Numbered from the stretch's first letter, positions 7,828 to 17,951 are shown. The stretch: DNA of 64,000 nucleotides from CAVSQX01 sp963730225 (GCA_963730225.1 CAVSQX010000001.1:1601483-1665482); one strand, 5' to 3'. Made by a program: numbers and translations. Notes: generated by a model not told the origin, from the sequence alone.

Positions 7828-8818
7828 CAAGGCTCCGGCTTAACGTTGGCCATGCACCGCGAAGGTCAGCTTTGAGCCACGGAGGACGAGCAGAGCGGCG
7901 CAGCTCCACCGGTCCCAGCACCTGCACCTTTCCGCCCCACCCCAACACCTCCCGCTCCACAGCGTACAGCGCCCCCGTGTCGAACTCAACGATAACCCGT
8001 CCCTTCTCATCCCGGCTCATTTTCTGTGTCGCATTCGACACGTATTCCTCGCCCAGCGCCGTTGCTTCGGCCACGAACCGCAGTTTCACGTGATGCACCG
8101 GGCCGGTGCTTTGGTGACTATCGACGGCGGTGGCCAGGTATTTGTCCAAATCAAATCCATTCTTCAAGCGGAAACGCTCATCCGTATATTCGGCCGCGCG
8201 AATTCTTGGCAGAAAGAACGTGCGGACGGCTTTGCGATAATGGTCCCAGCCGACGAGGAACCATTCCCGGTGGCGGGCGACCAGGCCGTACGGGTCTACC
8301 TTGCGCTGGCGGACCTGGCCGCTGTGGCCACTCTGGTAGCTCATGCGAACCGTCTCGGCCGACTCCAGCGAATTGAGAATCGTCGTCCAGATGCCATCGG
8401 GAATCGGCGAAAACGGCGGACCCTCAAACCGAATCCTGGCCGCCAGCGTCTCGAAACTCGTGCGGCCCTCGGGCATGAGCAATTCAAGCAGTCGGCGATA
8501 AAGCTCCTTGAGCTGCCCATAGAGCGGCGTGCCGCGGTACTGCTCGGCCGACCGCAACGACACTAGCAATGCAAATCGGTCGGAGGCGCTGACAATGGTG
8601 CCCGGCAGCGCGGCGGTTTCGCCGGCGTAAAACCAGATGCGCTGCCGGCGATCGTATTCCACCGGTAACTTCCACTGCCCGATCATCACTTGCTTGAGAT
8701 CCCGGCGGATCGTCCGCTCATCGACGGCCAACTCCCTGGCCGCTTCTTTGGCCACCACCCGCCGCCCCTGGCGCAGCCAACGGTCGAGCGTCAAGATTCG
8801 CCGAGTCTGGGCATTCAT
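7781..8818 (-). CDS. HTH-WYL domain transcriptional regulator
   Basis: A 345-residue DNA-binding regulator. Residues 1-60 form a DeoR-like helix-turn-helix (LDRWLRQGRRVVAKEAARE, then VDERTIRRDLKQV). The middle is a WYL-type ligand-sensing domain, with YGLVARHREWFLVGW in place of the usual Trp-Tyr-Leu core, then a C-terminal WCX-like extension ending PPWLKADLRG. The start MNAQTRRIL at 8818 has a GGGAGA Shine-Dalgarno; an upstream in-frame start at 8851 is less likely. WYL proteins sense nucleic-acid or nucleotide ligands and often control defence or DNA-damage genes. Here the neighbours are a DUF429-like gene (overlapping, same strand) and a divergent zinc-ribbon membrane protein, which may be its targets. 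Confidence 0.85.
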   Translation of the reverse strand: MNAQTRRILTLDRWLRQGRRVVAKEAARELAVDERTIRRDLKQVMIGQWKLPVEYDRRQRIWFYAGETAALPGTIVSASDRFALLVSLRSAEQYRGTPLYGQLKELYRRLLELLMPEGRTSFETLAARIRFEGPPFSPIPDGIWTTILNSLESAETVRMSYQSGHSGQVRQRKVDPYGLVARHREWFLVGWDHYRKAVRTFFLPRIRAAEYTDERFRLKNGFDLDKYLATAVDSHQSTGPVHHVKLRFVAEATALGEEYVSNATQKMSRDEKGRVIVEFDTGALYAVEREVLGWGGKVQVLGPVELRRSARPPWLKADLRGAWPTLSRSLDVRENPVSRLVRGRN

Positions 8819-8971
8819 CGCTTCTCCCTTTGTACCCGCCGCACCGGACATGGCTTGTCCGGTGTGGGAATGTACAACCGACGCCGAAGGACGATCAAGT
8901 TATTCAGGATTCGGCGACAACGCCCGGACCGCGCCCGACCGGCGGCCAGAAGAACCTACGAGAACTACGAC

Positions 8972-9271
8972 GTGCAAGAGCGGCACTGCCATCGATGTGA
9001 AACCTCACTGCCGTCGATCGCGCGCTTCTGTCCGCGGTGCGGAACGCCGACCACCCCAGCGCGGCTGCAAATTATTCCTGTCGGCGCACGATGGCTCTGG
9101 GCTGCCGGAATCTGCGTCTGGCTCCTCTCCGGTGTTGCGACCGCGGTCGCCGGGGCCCTCGACTGGCTCGCGCTGACCGCAGGCGCGGGAATCCTGTTTT
9201 CCAGTTTATTTTTCCTCGGCGTCGTCGCGGGCGTGATCCAAATTGCGAAAATGACAACGCGCGCGAGATGA
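8972..9271 (+). CDS. Zinc-ribbon membrane protein
   Basis: About 99 residues. The N-terminus carries a C4 zinc ribbon (HCHRC...FCPRCG), followed by two hydrophobic segments (WLWAAGICVWLLSGVATAVA and the ILFSSLFFLGVVAGVI region) and a short basic tail. This looks like a small inner-membrane protein with a cytoplasmic zinc finger. A GTG at 8972 just before the ribbon is chosen as start; an in-frame ATG at 8870 would add a basic 34-residue extension that overlaps the region upstream of the WYL regulator. Neither has a strong ribosome site. It is divergent from the WYL regulator and could be controlled by it. Function is unknown. Confidence 0.55.
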   Translation: MQERHCHRCETSLPSIARFCPRCGTPTTPARLQIIPVGARWLWAAGICVWLLSGVATAVAGALDWLALTAGAGILFSSLFFLGVVAGVIQIAKMTTRAR

Positions 9272-9405
9272 TCGCAAAATGGAGGCCCTGGGGACAGGCG
9301 CCTATTTTCTCGACGTCCACGCTGCGCGGCACGCGGCCACTGTCCAGCCGGAACCGGAGAAAGCTGATCGCGCAATGCAAGGATTAGGGGGGCCGTGACT
9401 CGTCG

Positions 9406-10305
9406 TCATTGATCCTTCTTGTCCCTCGTGAATGTCAACGTTCCGTATCCGAGTTGGTCGAAACCGCCGCTGTTGGGGCCGTAGTCGCCGCCGCCGCCTT
9501 CGGGGCGAACCTTCTGGGCGAATTGTTCGGAATACGGGGCGCTGAGGTGCTGGAGCACGGCGTAGTGATTGTAGATCAGTTCCCAGGCGGGGCGGAGGTC
9601 GCCGCGGCCGGCGGGAGAAATCATCGGTTGGGTCACGTCGCTGTTTTGGTAGGTGGTGTAGGGAACGTCGTAGCCGAGGTTGTATTTGGCGACGTATTCA
9701 GCGCCGGCAAGGAATCGGTTGTTGTCGTAGCCAAATAAATCATCGCCCTGGTTCCAGGCCATCTGGCAAAGGGAGCCTATCAAGGCGATGCCAAGAACGC
9801 TGTGGCCCTGGTCGCGGCCGGATTCCTGCCATTGGCCGAGGATGCCGGGATAGATATGAACGACGGCGTGCTCGATCGCCCCGTTGCCGGTTCCGAATTT
9901 GAAGTAGTTCACGGCCTGGTTGTAAATGGTTCGGTCGTCGCAGAGGACGCCGATGGCCAGAGCGGATGCCATGTTGCAGGCGTCCCAGTTGCACCAGTAG
10001 TGGTCGATTTTCGCGCCGTTGTGATGCAGCAGAAAATCGGAGTTCATGGGATAGAAGACGCCGAGCATCATAGACTCAAATCGCTTGAAATCCTCGGGCT
10101 TCCAGCCGATGTAGGTGCGCATGATTTCGGCGGCGTTGGCGAATTCGTAGCCGTAGATGCCGGCGGCCAGGAAGCGGTCGGAGGTGCCGTCGATGTGCTT
10201 GAGGGATTGCGACCAGCCGTTCATTATCTCGATTGATTTGTCGGCGTAAGCGGCATCGCCGGAGACATGCCAAGGGAGGATAAGGGGGCATTCAAGATTA
10301 ACCAT
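9406..10305 (-). pseudogene. Alginate-lyase-family protein, 5'-truncated
   Basis: The 299-residue frame starts abruptly inside a conserved segment, HVSGDAAYADKSIEIMNGWS, which in alginate lyase family proteins (PF05426-like all-alpha barrel) normally lies well inside the chain. It continues with LLHHNGAKIDHYWCNWDACN, HAVVHIYPGILGQWQESGRD and QGHSVLGIALIGSLC, so the core and C-terminus of an alpha/alpha-barrel polysaccharide lyase are present. There is no signal peptide and no N-terminal part in the 140 bp upstream in any frame. It ends at GGFDQLGYGTLTF without a dockerin. I read it as a remnant of a secreted lyase lacking its 5' third. A functional short version is less likely. Confidence 0.55.
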
Positions 10306-10446
10306 CCTTTCGCGGCAGACGGCCCGGAATCAACATGAATTTCAAGGCGAGTTTCGCAGCGGTCGCCGTGGCAGAGCAATCTCGGTTGTTTTGCTCCCGG
10401 TTGTTTGTCCCCATCGATTTGTTCGCGTTCCTGCGGCAAAGGGGAA

Positions 10447-10929
10447 TCAGGCAATGACCGGTTCGAACCAGACTTGAGCGTCATTGAGCCGGGCCAGGTA
10501 GGCTTCGACGTGCAATCGCGGCGTGGCTGAGTTGACTCGGCGGACGGCGGTGGCCAGGTCGGTTCTCATACGGTCGAGCAGATCAATGTCGTGGACTTTA
10601 AGGAAGTCGCTGTAGAAGCCGCACTGCTCGTGGGAGATCAGAATGAGGCGGTTCAGGCCGTGGAGACGAACGAGGAATTTCAGATGAGAGATGGCGGCTT
10701 CCTCTTCACGATAAGAATCAAAGTAGCCGGCGAAGCAGACGGGACCGCCGGCGATGGCCAGGCGGTCGTAGCCGAACAGGCCCAGGCAATTCTGCATGAA
10801 ATCGTTGACTTGGTCGGCGAATCTCCCGTCGCTGCAAAAAATGAGCGCCGCGCCGCAGCCCTGGCCGTCGAAGGGGATTTGGCTGGAGAAACAGGTAATT
10901 GGCGATTCACTTGAATTGTCGGTGGCCAT
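10447..10929 (-). CDS. Carbonic-anhydrase-like zinc protein
   Basis: A 160-residue soluble protein with the zinc-site pattern of beta-carbonic anhydrases: Cys32-x-Asp34-x-Arg36 in IFCSDGRF and His100-x2-Cys103 in ISHEQCGFY, with an intervening AIAGGPVCFAG loop where the classic enzyme has its GAG-type loop. It is shorter and diverged from the true beta-carbonic anhydrase also in this window (53383-53955). Start ATG at 10929 (MATDNSSESP) has GAGGCGGG upstream. The family probably includes carbonic anhydrase relatives of unproven activity. The gene stands alone, between a broken lyase and a cupin on the same strand. Confidence 0.6.
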   Translation of the reverse strand: MATDNSSESPITCFSSQIPFDGQGCGAALIFCSDGRFADQVNDFMQNCLGLFGYDRLAIAGGPVCFAGYFDSYREEEAAISHLKFLVRLHGLNRLILISHEQCGFYSDFLKVHDIDLLDRMRTDLATAVRRVNSATPRLHVEAYLARLNDAQVWFEPVIA

Positions 10930-11159
10930 TGCCCGCCTCTGTTTCGCAAGCAAGCTGCGCGATACCGCGGTACGTCGTCGGCAATTGTACCGCTTGAGAA
11001 CCATAGGCAAGAGGGGAGGAAAATTGGCGCCCCTGCGGGACGACGACTCGACTGAGTTCGTCGAAGGTCCGCTACGCGGGAAAGCCTCGTTGTCCTGGGT
11101 GGCTCCGTGGTGACGTTGGCGCGTTCGATGCACAATCGTCTTTGCAATGCAAGACCGAG

Positions 11160-11519
11160 TCACAGCGATTTCGCGTAATCGATCATGCCCTGGAAATCGA
11201 CGATGACCGCGGGCTCGTTGCCGACGACCCAGGCGTTGTGGCCGGAGGGAAGGAGGGAAACGTCGCCGGGATTGCAATCGAACTCGGCGCCGTCGTCCAT
11301 GCGAACGCGCAGCACGCCGGAGACGTGGTATTGGAAGTGCGGAGCCTGGCAACTTTTGGTTTTGACGATGGGCTGAACGGAGGTGGCCCAGCGCCAGCCG
11401 GGCTGGAAGATGGCTCGGCCGACGGTCGCGCCGCCGACCTTGATCAACTCCAGTTTGCCATTGGGAAATTCGCGAACCTCATCGGGTTTGCCGAAGCTCT
11501 TCAATTCCGCTTTACTCAT
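11160..11519 (-). CDS. Cupin-domain protein
   Basis: A 119-residue single-domain cupin. The sequence has the two beta-barrel motifs: APHFQYHVSGVLRVRMDDG with metal-ligand His residues in the first, and NPGDVSLLPSGHNAWVVGNE in the second. The start MSKAELKSFGKPDEV at 11519 has GAGGAG on the minus strand about 13 nt upstream; an upstream in-frame start at 11600 gives an Arg-rich unlikely extension. Such small cupins often bind a metal and a small carboxylate or sugar; substrate is unknown. It lies downstream of the giant ricin-type gene's start region, divergent from it. Confidence 0.7.
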   Translation of the reverse strand: MSKAELKSFGKPDEVREFPNGKLELIKVGGATVGRAIFQPGWRWATSVQPIVKTKSCQAPHFQYHVSGVLRVRMDDGAEFDCNPGDVSLLPSGHNAWVVGNEPAVIVDFQGMIDYAKSL

Positions 11520-11779
11520 GAGTGTCGTTTCTGCTCCTCGAGGGCGCGTGCGAGGAACTTGAATTGCCTCTGAGGCATCGGAAGCTGAACGATCTACCAC
11601 TCGACAACAGCATTTCAGCGAGGCAGGGAGGGAAAGTCGAGCATCGCAAGATTGGGTGGCATTCTGAGGTTTACGGCGTGCGGGCGATCGGAGAACGGCG
11701 GTTTTTCGGTGGTGAATGGAGCCCGCGGAGGTTAGAATCGCGGGACTTGAATTGGGGTGTGTAATTTTAGAGGGCCGAT

Positions 11780-14700
11780 ATGTTTCGTTCGGCGGAGGAC
11801 CGCAGGATAGCTAAGTGCAATCGTTTGCATCGGGCGACGCAAGGCCTGGTGCGGCTGCCTATTGAGTTTCTTGAACCGCGCGTGCTTTTGGCGGGCAATC
11901 CGATTGCCAATGGGACTTACAACCTGGCAAACGGAGCGAGTGGTTTGTTTCTGGATGATACGCAGCTCTCTTCGACGGCCGCCTCGACGGCCACCGCGCC
12001 GAACACGGCGGCGATCATGGATCAGAACAGCGGCGATATCTTGAACCCGGTTTTCGGCAGGGATGAGATGTGGCAGTTCACCTACAACGGGGCCGGGTAC
12101 TACACGATCGTGAATATCAACAGCGGGTTGTACCTGGAGGATTATGGAAGCTCGGCCACATCGGGGGTGTCGTTGTACCAGGACAATTCGGATGGCGGCG
12201 CGGATCAACTCTGGTCGCTGACGGCTTCGGGTTCGTCTTACATCATCGCCAACGATGCGAGCGGGTTGGTTATCGATGATCCCGGTAGTTCAACTTCGGC
12301 GGGGACGAATCTGGACATCGCCACGGCGAGCGGCGGGACGAACCAGAAATGGAATTTCACCAACGCCGCGATCGAGGCCGACGGGGTGTACACGCTGGAA
12401 AACGGCAAGAGCAGTAAGTACCTGGACAATCCCGGCAGCTCCACCACGGCCGGGACGCAGATGGTGCAGGATTCTTCCGACGGCAAGTACGACCAGGCAT
12501 GGTTTTTTGTTTTCAACGGCGCGGGATTTTATACGATTCAGAATGTCGCCAGCAGTTTGTTTATGGAAGACCCGGGCGGATCGACCTCGCCGGGGGTGGC
12601 GCTGGAACAGGGGGCGGCCGACGGCGGCGCGGATGAATTGTGGTCGCTCACGCCCAATGGCTCGTCGTTTATCGTCACTAACAAACAGACCGGTCTGGTT
12701 TTCGACGACTCCAACAATTCAACCTCGTCGGGTGCGCCGGTGGACTTGTACACCGCCAACAAGGGATCGAATCAGAATTGGAGCTTCTTGGCCACGCCGA
12801 CAATCGACAGCGGGATTTACACGCTGACCAACGGCAGCAGCGCGATGCTGCTGGACGATCCGGGCAGTTCCACGGCGGCTGGAACCCAGATCGTGCAGAA
12901 CCCGTCGGACAGCGGACAGGATGAGGATTGGCAATTCAACTACAACGGCACGGGGTTTTATACCATCCAAAGCGATATCAGCGGGTTGTATCTGGAAGAT
13001 CCGGGCGGATCGACCACGCCGGGGGCCGCCCTGGAGCAAGCGGCTGCCGACGGGGGCAACGATCAGCTTTGGTATCCGATGGCGTTCGGGCTCGTCGCTG
13101 GTCATGCACAACCTGGCCGGTGGATTGGTCATCGACGATCCAGGTTCGTCAACAACCGCTGGAACCGGGATGGATCTGTGGACGGCCAACGGCGGGTCAA
13201 CCCAGGCGTGGACGCTCAAGCAGCCGCCGCTGGTTTATGTCGGGGCGAACGGTCAACTCGCTTATCTACCCGATGCTTCGGGCAATGTGATCCCGAATTT
13301 CTCGACCGTCGGCTATGAAACCGGCGATGTACCGCTGCCCGACACGGCCGGCGGCGCGGCGGTGCCGATCGAAGAAACCGTCAATCCCGGCGCGGCCGGC
13401 GTTGACATGACGACGACCATCCAAAATGCGATCAATGCGGTCGAGGCGCTGCCGATCCAATCTAATGGATTTCGCGGCGCGGTGCTTTTGACGGCGGGAA
13501 ATTATCCCATCAGCGGCTCGCTCAATATCACCGCCAGCGGCGTCGTGCTCGAAGGGCAGGGAAACAATCAAACCACCGGCACGAGCCTGGAAGCCACCGG
13601 AACCACCCAGCGACTTCTGATCAACATCACCGGCAGCGGCGGCGATTCGACGATCTCCGACACCAAGCACAATGTCACCGACGCGTACGTGCCCGAGGGC
13701 GCGACATCGTTTGATGTCGACAGCACCGCGAATCTATCGGTTGGCCAAACCGTCATTGTCTATGGCGCAACCAATCAGGCGTGGGACGATGCGATCGGAA
13801 TGAACGAACTGAATAATCCCTGGAGCCCGGGCACCGGCTCGCAGACTTACTATCGCGTCATCACGGCCATCAGCGGCGACAAGATCACCATCAATGTGCC
13901 AATCACCAACTACATCTCCCAGCAATACGGCGGGGGAACGATCGAGGCGTACACCTGGTCGAATATCATCAGCAACGACGGCATGGAAAATATCTACGCG
14001 TTTTCGGATTCAACCGGCAGCGACGACACCGATCACGCCACCGGCGTGCTGAACGTGAACGACGCGGAGGATGTTTATGTCAACAACATCACCTCCAACG
14101 GTTTTGCCTCGAACCATATCGTGCTGGGAACCGTCCTCTACTCGACGTTCACCAACATGACGATCGAGAACACCAGCGTGAACACCGATCCTCCGTCGGG
14201 CGTGCTGACGACGGGGCAGTTTATTCTGGTTGAGAATTCCACGTTCATCGGGGCCTATCACGCGATCGCCGTCAACGGCGGCGACGGGCCGAACGTGTTT
14301 TACAACATCACGACGTCGGGCGTGGGCTCTCAAGTTGGCCCGCATCAGCGATGGTCCACCGGCAGCCTGTTTGACAACGACACCATTCAAGGCAGCGGCA
14401 CGCAATTGGGCGTTACCAATCGCGCCAACGGCGGCAGCGGACAGGGTTGGGCCGGGGCGTTCTACGTTTTCTGGAACGACATGAATGCGAGCGAGATCGA
14501 CTCGTACAATCCGCCGACGGCAACGAACTGGGTGATCGGCGGATCGGCCAGTGCCGTCGATGCGCCCGGCCACGGCGATGGGCAGGCGGATGTTCCCGGT
14601 GATTTCGTCGATTTTGGCTCAGCCGTCTCGCCGCAGAGTTTGTACATCACCCAATTGCTGGACCGCGAAACGCCTACGGTGGCAACGGCGGCGGCGGCCA

Positions 14701-16292
14701 ACCCGGGAACCGTAACGGGCAAGACCAGCGCGCTCTCCGTTCTGGGCGCGGATGTCGCGGGGGAATCGACTTTGACCTACACCTGGTCGACAACTTCGGC
14801 GCCGTCGGGAGCGCCGGCGGTCACGTTCAGTTCCAACGGCGTCAACGCGTCCAAGAACGCCACTGCCACGTTCGGCAAGCCCGGGGCGTACACGTTTTCG
14901 GTTCTGATCCAATTCCCCGGCGGCTTTAGCGTGACCAGCAGCGTGAACGTGACGGTGAATCAGACGATCACCACGTTCAAGGTCACACCGGGAACGCCGA
15001 TTGTACCCAACGGGCAAACCCAATCCTTCTCCGCGTCGGCCACCGATCAATTCGGCAACGCGATGTCCGTCGCCATCACCTGGAGCCTGGACAACGGCAG
15101 CGTCGGGTCGATCAATTCCTCCACCGGCGTTTACACCGCGCCCTCCACCGGTGTCGGCTCGGCCACCGTTCGCGCGACCTCCGGCTCGGTCAGCAGCACG
15201 GCTACTGTCACCGTCCAACTTACCACCATCGTCGGCACTTCGGGCAACGACATCATCCGTCTGGTGTCCAACAGCTCGACGCTCTCGGTCTTCATCAACA
15301 ACCCCAGCACAGCCGCGTACAGCACTCCGCTTTCATCGCTGGGCACGCTGACCGTCCTCGGCGAAGGTGGCTCCGACCAGATCGTTTTCGATTCCTCTGC
15401 CGGCGGTTCGCCCGTTCCCGCCGCGGGCCTCACCATCAACGCCGCCAACGGGTCAGCACAACTTTCTTTCGTCGGCTCGTCGAATTCCGATTCGCTGACT
15501 CTCGCCGCTGGAGCGATCACGATTCCCGCGCCCAGCGCCGGCGCGGGCATCGTGCCGATCACGCTCAACAGCCTGACCATCTCCTCGACCGTCACTCTGG
15601 CGCTTTCCAGCACCGCGGCCCAATCCGATCGCAACGTGTTGGTTCTGTCTGCGTTTGCAAACTCCGGGCTGATGGATCTGGGGGAAAACGACATGATTGT
15701 CCACGGAGGCAACGCCGCCGCGATCACCAACCAAATCGTCCAGGGCTACGCCGCCGGCAAATGGACCGGCTCCACCGGCATCACCAGCTCCGCCGCCGCC
15801 GCAAACGGCAACACCGCGCTGGGCGTCGAACTCGACTCCAACGGCAGCGAGGCTCTGCTCAACACGTTCGACGGCCAAAACGTCGGCAGCGCCGACGTGT
15901 TGATCAAATACACTTATTACGGCGACGCCAATCTCGACGGCGTCGTCAACGGCTCTGATTACACGCTGATCGATAACGGGTTCAATAATGGCCGCACTGG
16001 CTGGCACAACGGCGATTTCAATTACGACGGCGTCGTGAACGGCGACGACTACACGCTGATCGATAATGCGTTTAACACGCAAGCGTCGCCGCTGGCGGCC
16101 GAGCTGACGGAATCGATTGTGACTAGCCTGTCGCCGGTCGCGGCGACGACGAGGCAAGCTTCAAACGTCGCTTTACTCGTGCCGCCGCCCAATCAATCGA
16201 GCGTTTGGTCCTCGGGCGACGTGATCTCCTTCGGCAGTGCGGATTCAATGGAACTGAAGAAACACCGCGGTCTGGTAGACGAGTTGCCGTGA
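11780..16292 (+). CDS. Secreted ricin-type/beta-helix/dockerin protein, one frameshift
   Basis: A ~1,503-residue surface or secreted protein. Residues 29-39 (FLEPRVLLAGN) are the planctomycete LEPR-XLL N-terminal motif. Nine beta-trefoil units of 50-60 residues follow (about 40-500), each ending in a QxW-like word (QLWSL, QKWNF, QAWFF, QNWSF, QAWTL), making three ricin-type domains likely to bind carbohydrate. A right-handed beta-helix (about 533-950) starts MTTTIQNAINAV, pectate-lyase-like. Two Ig-like domains (about 970-1147) precede a C-terminal module with paired dockerin EF-hands: GDANLDGVVNGSDYTLIDN and GDFNYDGVVNGDDYTLIDN. One extra T at 13085/13086 breaks the frame inside trefoil unit 8; deleting it restores exact repeat register. 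AGAGGG precedes the ATG. Likely binds or degrades a polysaccharide. Confidence 0.8.
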
Positions 16293-16633
16293 GTGATTCG
16301 CCGATCACCCCCGGCCGGGTGGAGTGCGGTGAATGCTCATTACAACCATCATTGAGTTCAAGTGCTTCCTAGCCTTGGCTTAGGCCAAATGGCGAATCCA
16401 ATATCAACGTGAAACAGCCTGCCGACATGGAAAACCCGCGAGCAGGTCCGTGTCGCTGGCTGGTCATGTCTTTGGCCAATTTCGATGCGTACGAACCTTC
16501 TCGCGTTCTCGATTGCGTCGGCACCGCCTTCGATTTGAGCGGCTCGGCTCGGTCGGGCAACGGGCTCATCGAGCGGCAAATCAAGTGGCGTCGAAGAAGC
16601 AGTGGGAAAACTTTTAAGGATGCGAGTTACAAC
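16293..16633. other. Spacer between giant gene and PEP-CTERM remnant
   Basis: No convincing gene. Open frames on both strands of 70-100 codons overlap here but have no ribosome site and no recognisable motif. A GC-rich hairpin (CACCCCCGGCCGGGTG, near 16314) lies about 20 nt after the giant gene's stop but has no T-run, so terminator function is doubtful. Confidence 0.4.
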
Positions 16634-17094
16634 ATGTCTTTGAAGGCGAAATTCGTCCTTGTCACTGGTTTATTGGGTCCGGCGATTCCCAACGCGCTGC
16701 GGGCGGACACTCTGTAACTATTCGGGTGGCGCCGTTGACCTTAGTTTCACCACATCGTTGACGGGTTCCACTTTCGATAGTCTGCCCGCCAACACCGACA
16801 TCCCGGCACCATCGGCTCGTCACTCGGTGTGACCAGCGGACAGCCCTCCGAAGACGAAGCGGGTTTCCCGGCGAAGATCCGAACGATTTTTATGGTACCT
16901 ACAACGTTGCCCTGACTGGCAGCGGAGATAGCGGGACAGTTGTTACGGACAACGACGCCGGATTCTCGCCAGCAAGTTTCAGTTTGGGCCCCGGCACCTG
17001 GAACACGGGCATCGTACCGGAGCCCGCGAGTGCCGTGCTGCCTGGCGGCGCGTTGCTGGGCCTGGTGGGGACGCGACGCAGACGTCAGGAGTGA
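16634..17094 (+). pseudogene. PEP-CTERM anchored protein, decayed
   Basis: The 5' end encodes a signal-peptide-like start, MSLKAKFVLVTGLLGPAIPN then ALRADTL, and stops at once. The 3' end encodes a complete PEP-CTERM sorting signal in another frame: IVPEPASAVLPGG, then a hydrophobic ALLGLVG and the basic tail TRRRRQE before TGA at 17094. Between them two further frames read coherent Ser/Thr/Gly-rich sequence (VDLSFTTSLTGSTFDSLPAN; SSLGVTSGQPSEDEAG; DFYGTYNVALTGSGDSG), so at least three shifts are needed. The body is only ~130 residues, like small PEP-CTERM lectin-fold proteins. Sorting would need an exosortase, not seen here. AAGGATG precedes the ATG. Multiple breaks argue for real decay rather than one sequencing error. 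Confidence 0.65.
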
Positions 17095-17119
17095 CCGGGC
17101 GGCGGTAGATCGTCCTGCG

Positions 17120-17392
17120 CTATTCCACTTTCATCTTCACGTGTTGCACTGCCAGAGCATATTTGACCACGCGCTGGAGGAGCGTCTTTTGTTCTTCTTC
17201 GCTGATTGGAGTTCTTGAGCCGTCGGCGTTGAGCCAGGGTTCGATGCTGTCACTGTAAACGGTGTAGCCGTTGCTCCACGTCCAAATCATTTGCGTGCGC
17301 TGGCCTCCTTCGGAGTAGCGAAGCGTCTCGCCTCGAAAGTCGACGTCGATCTGAAAATCGTCGGTGAATAAATGAGGGGCGCTGCTACTCAT
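17120..17392 (-). CDS. Hypothetical protein, 90 aa
   Basis: Unrecognised. The 90-residue product, MSSSAPHLFTDDFQIDVDF..., is strand-rich with Tyr/Trp-rich segments (QMIWTWSNGYTVYSD) and a helical C-terminus (ISEEEQKTLLQRVVKYALAV). It lacks signal and membrane segments. The start ATG at 17392 is preferred; an upstream in-frame ATG at 17479 adds a basic Lys/Arg-rich stretch without support. A TATATC box lies 17-22 nt upstream of the ATG on the minus strand. It is convergent with the PEP-CTERM remnant. Sequence composition supports a true gene; the role is unknown. Confidence 0.55.
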   Translation of the reverse strand: MSSSAPHLFTDDFQIDVDFRGETLRYSEGGQRTQMIWTWSNGYTVYSDSIEPWLNADGSRTPISEEEQKTLLQRVVKYALAVQHVKMKVE

Positions 17393-17570
17393 GCGGGCCT
17401 GGCGGTGCGGATATAGTTTCTTCGCTCCTGTAGCCTTGAGCTTGCGGCTCTTTGATCGGCGGTCGTCGGAGCCGATCATATACTGGAGATCGCAGCGGAA
17501 GAAAAATCCCGCGCCGCGGAGTACCGTTGCCCCGGCGTGAGGATTGGAAACTTTGTGGAAAGGATTTTTT

Positions 17571-17951
17571 ATGGCAATAAGAATTCTGGATGTTGGTCAG
17601 TGCGGTTTTGACGGGCCGCGGATGGCGAAACTTTGGAAGGAAAAACTGGCGGCGACGGTGGAAGCGTGCGCGACGGGAGATGAGGCCGTCAGGCGGGTTG
17701 AGGAGAACAAATACGACGTCGTTCTGGTGAATCGGGTGCTGGCGGGGGATGGCTCATCGGGATTGGACGTGATCCGAGATCTTGTTGGTTCAGGCACGAG
17801 GACGCCGGTGATGTTGGTGAGCGATTACGAGGAAGCACAGGATGCCGCGGTGGAACTGGGAGCGGTGCGCGGGTTTGGGAAGGCGGAACTGGGGGAGGCG
17901 AGCACGCTGGAGTTGGTGCGGAAAGTGGCAGGTGGCGCGGGGGGAAATTAA
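17571..17951 (+). CDS. Degenerate response-regulator receiver protein
   Basis: A 126-residue stand-alone receiver (CheY-like) domain. The fold is recognisable: IRILDVGQ strand 1, DVVLVNRVLAGDGSSGLDV around the phospho-acceptor site, TPVMLVSDY strand 4 with the Ser, and GFGKAEL with the conserved Lys103. The acceptor Asp is replaced by Asn54 (VLVNRVL), and the acidic pair at the end of strand 1 is reduced to one Asp, so it probably cannot be phosphorylated. The ATG at 17571 has GGAAAGGA upstream. No kinase or output domain is adjacent. Such Asp-less receivers can act as constitutive protein-binding modules; this is inference. Confidence 0.7.
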   Translation: MAIRILDVGQCGFDGPRMAKLWKEKLAATVEACATGDEAVRRVEENKYDVVLVNRVLAGDGSSGLDVIRDLVGSGTRTPVMLVSDYEEAQDAAVELGAVRGFGKAELGEASTLELVRKVAGGAGGN

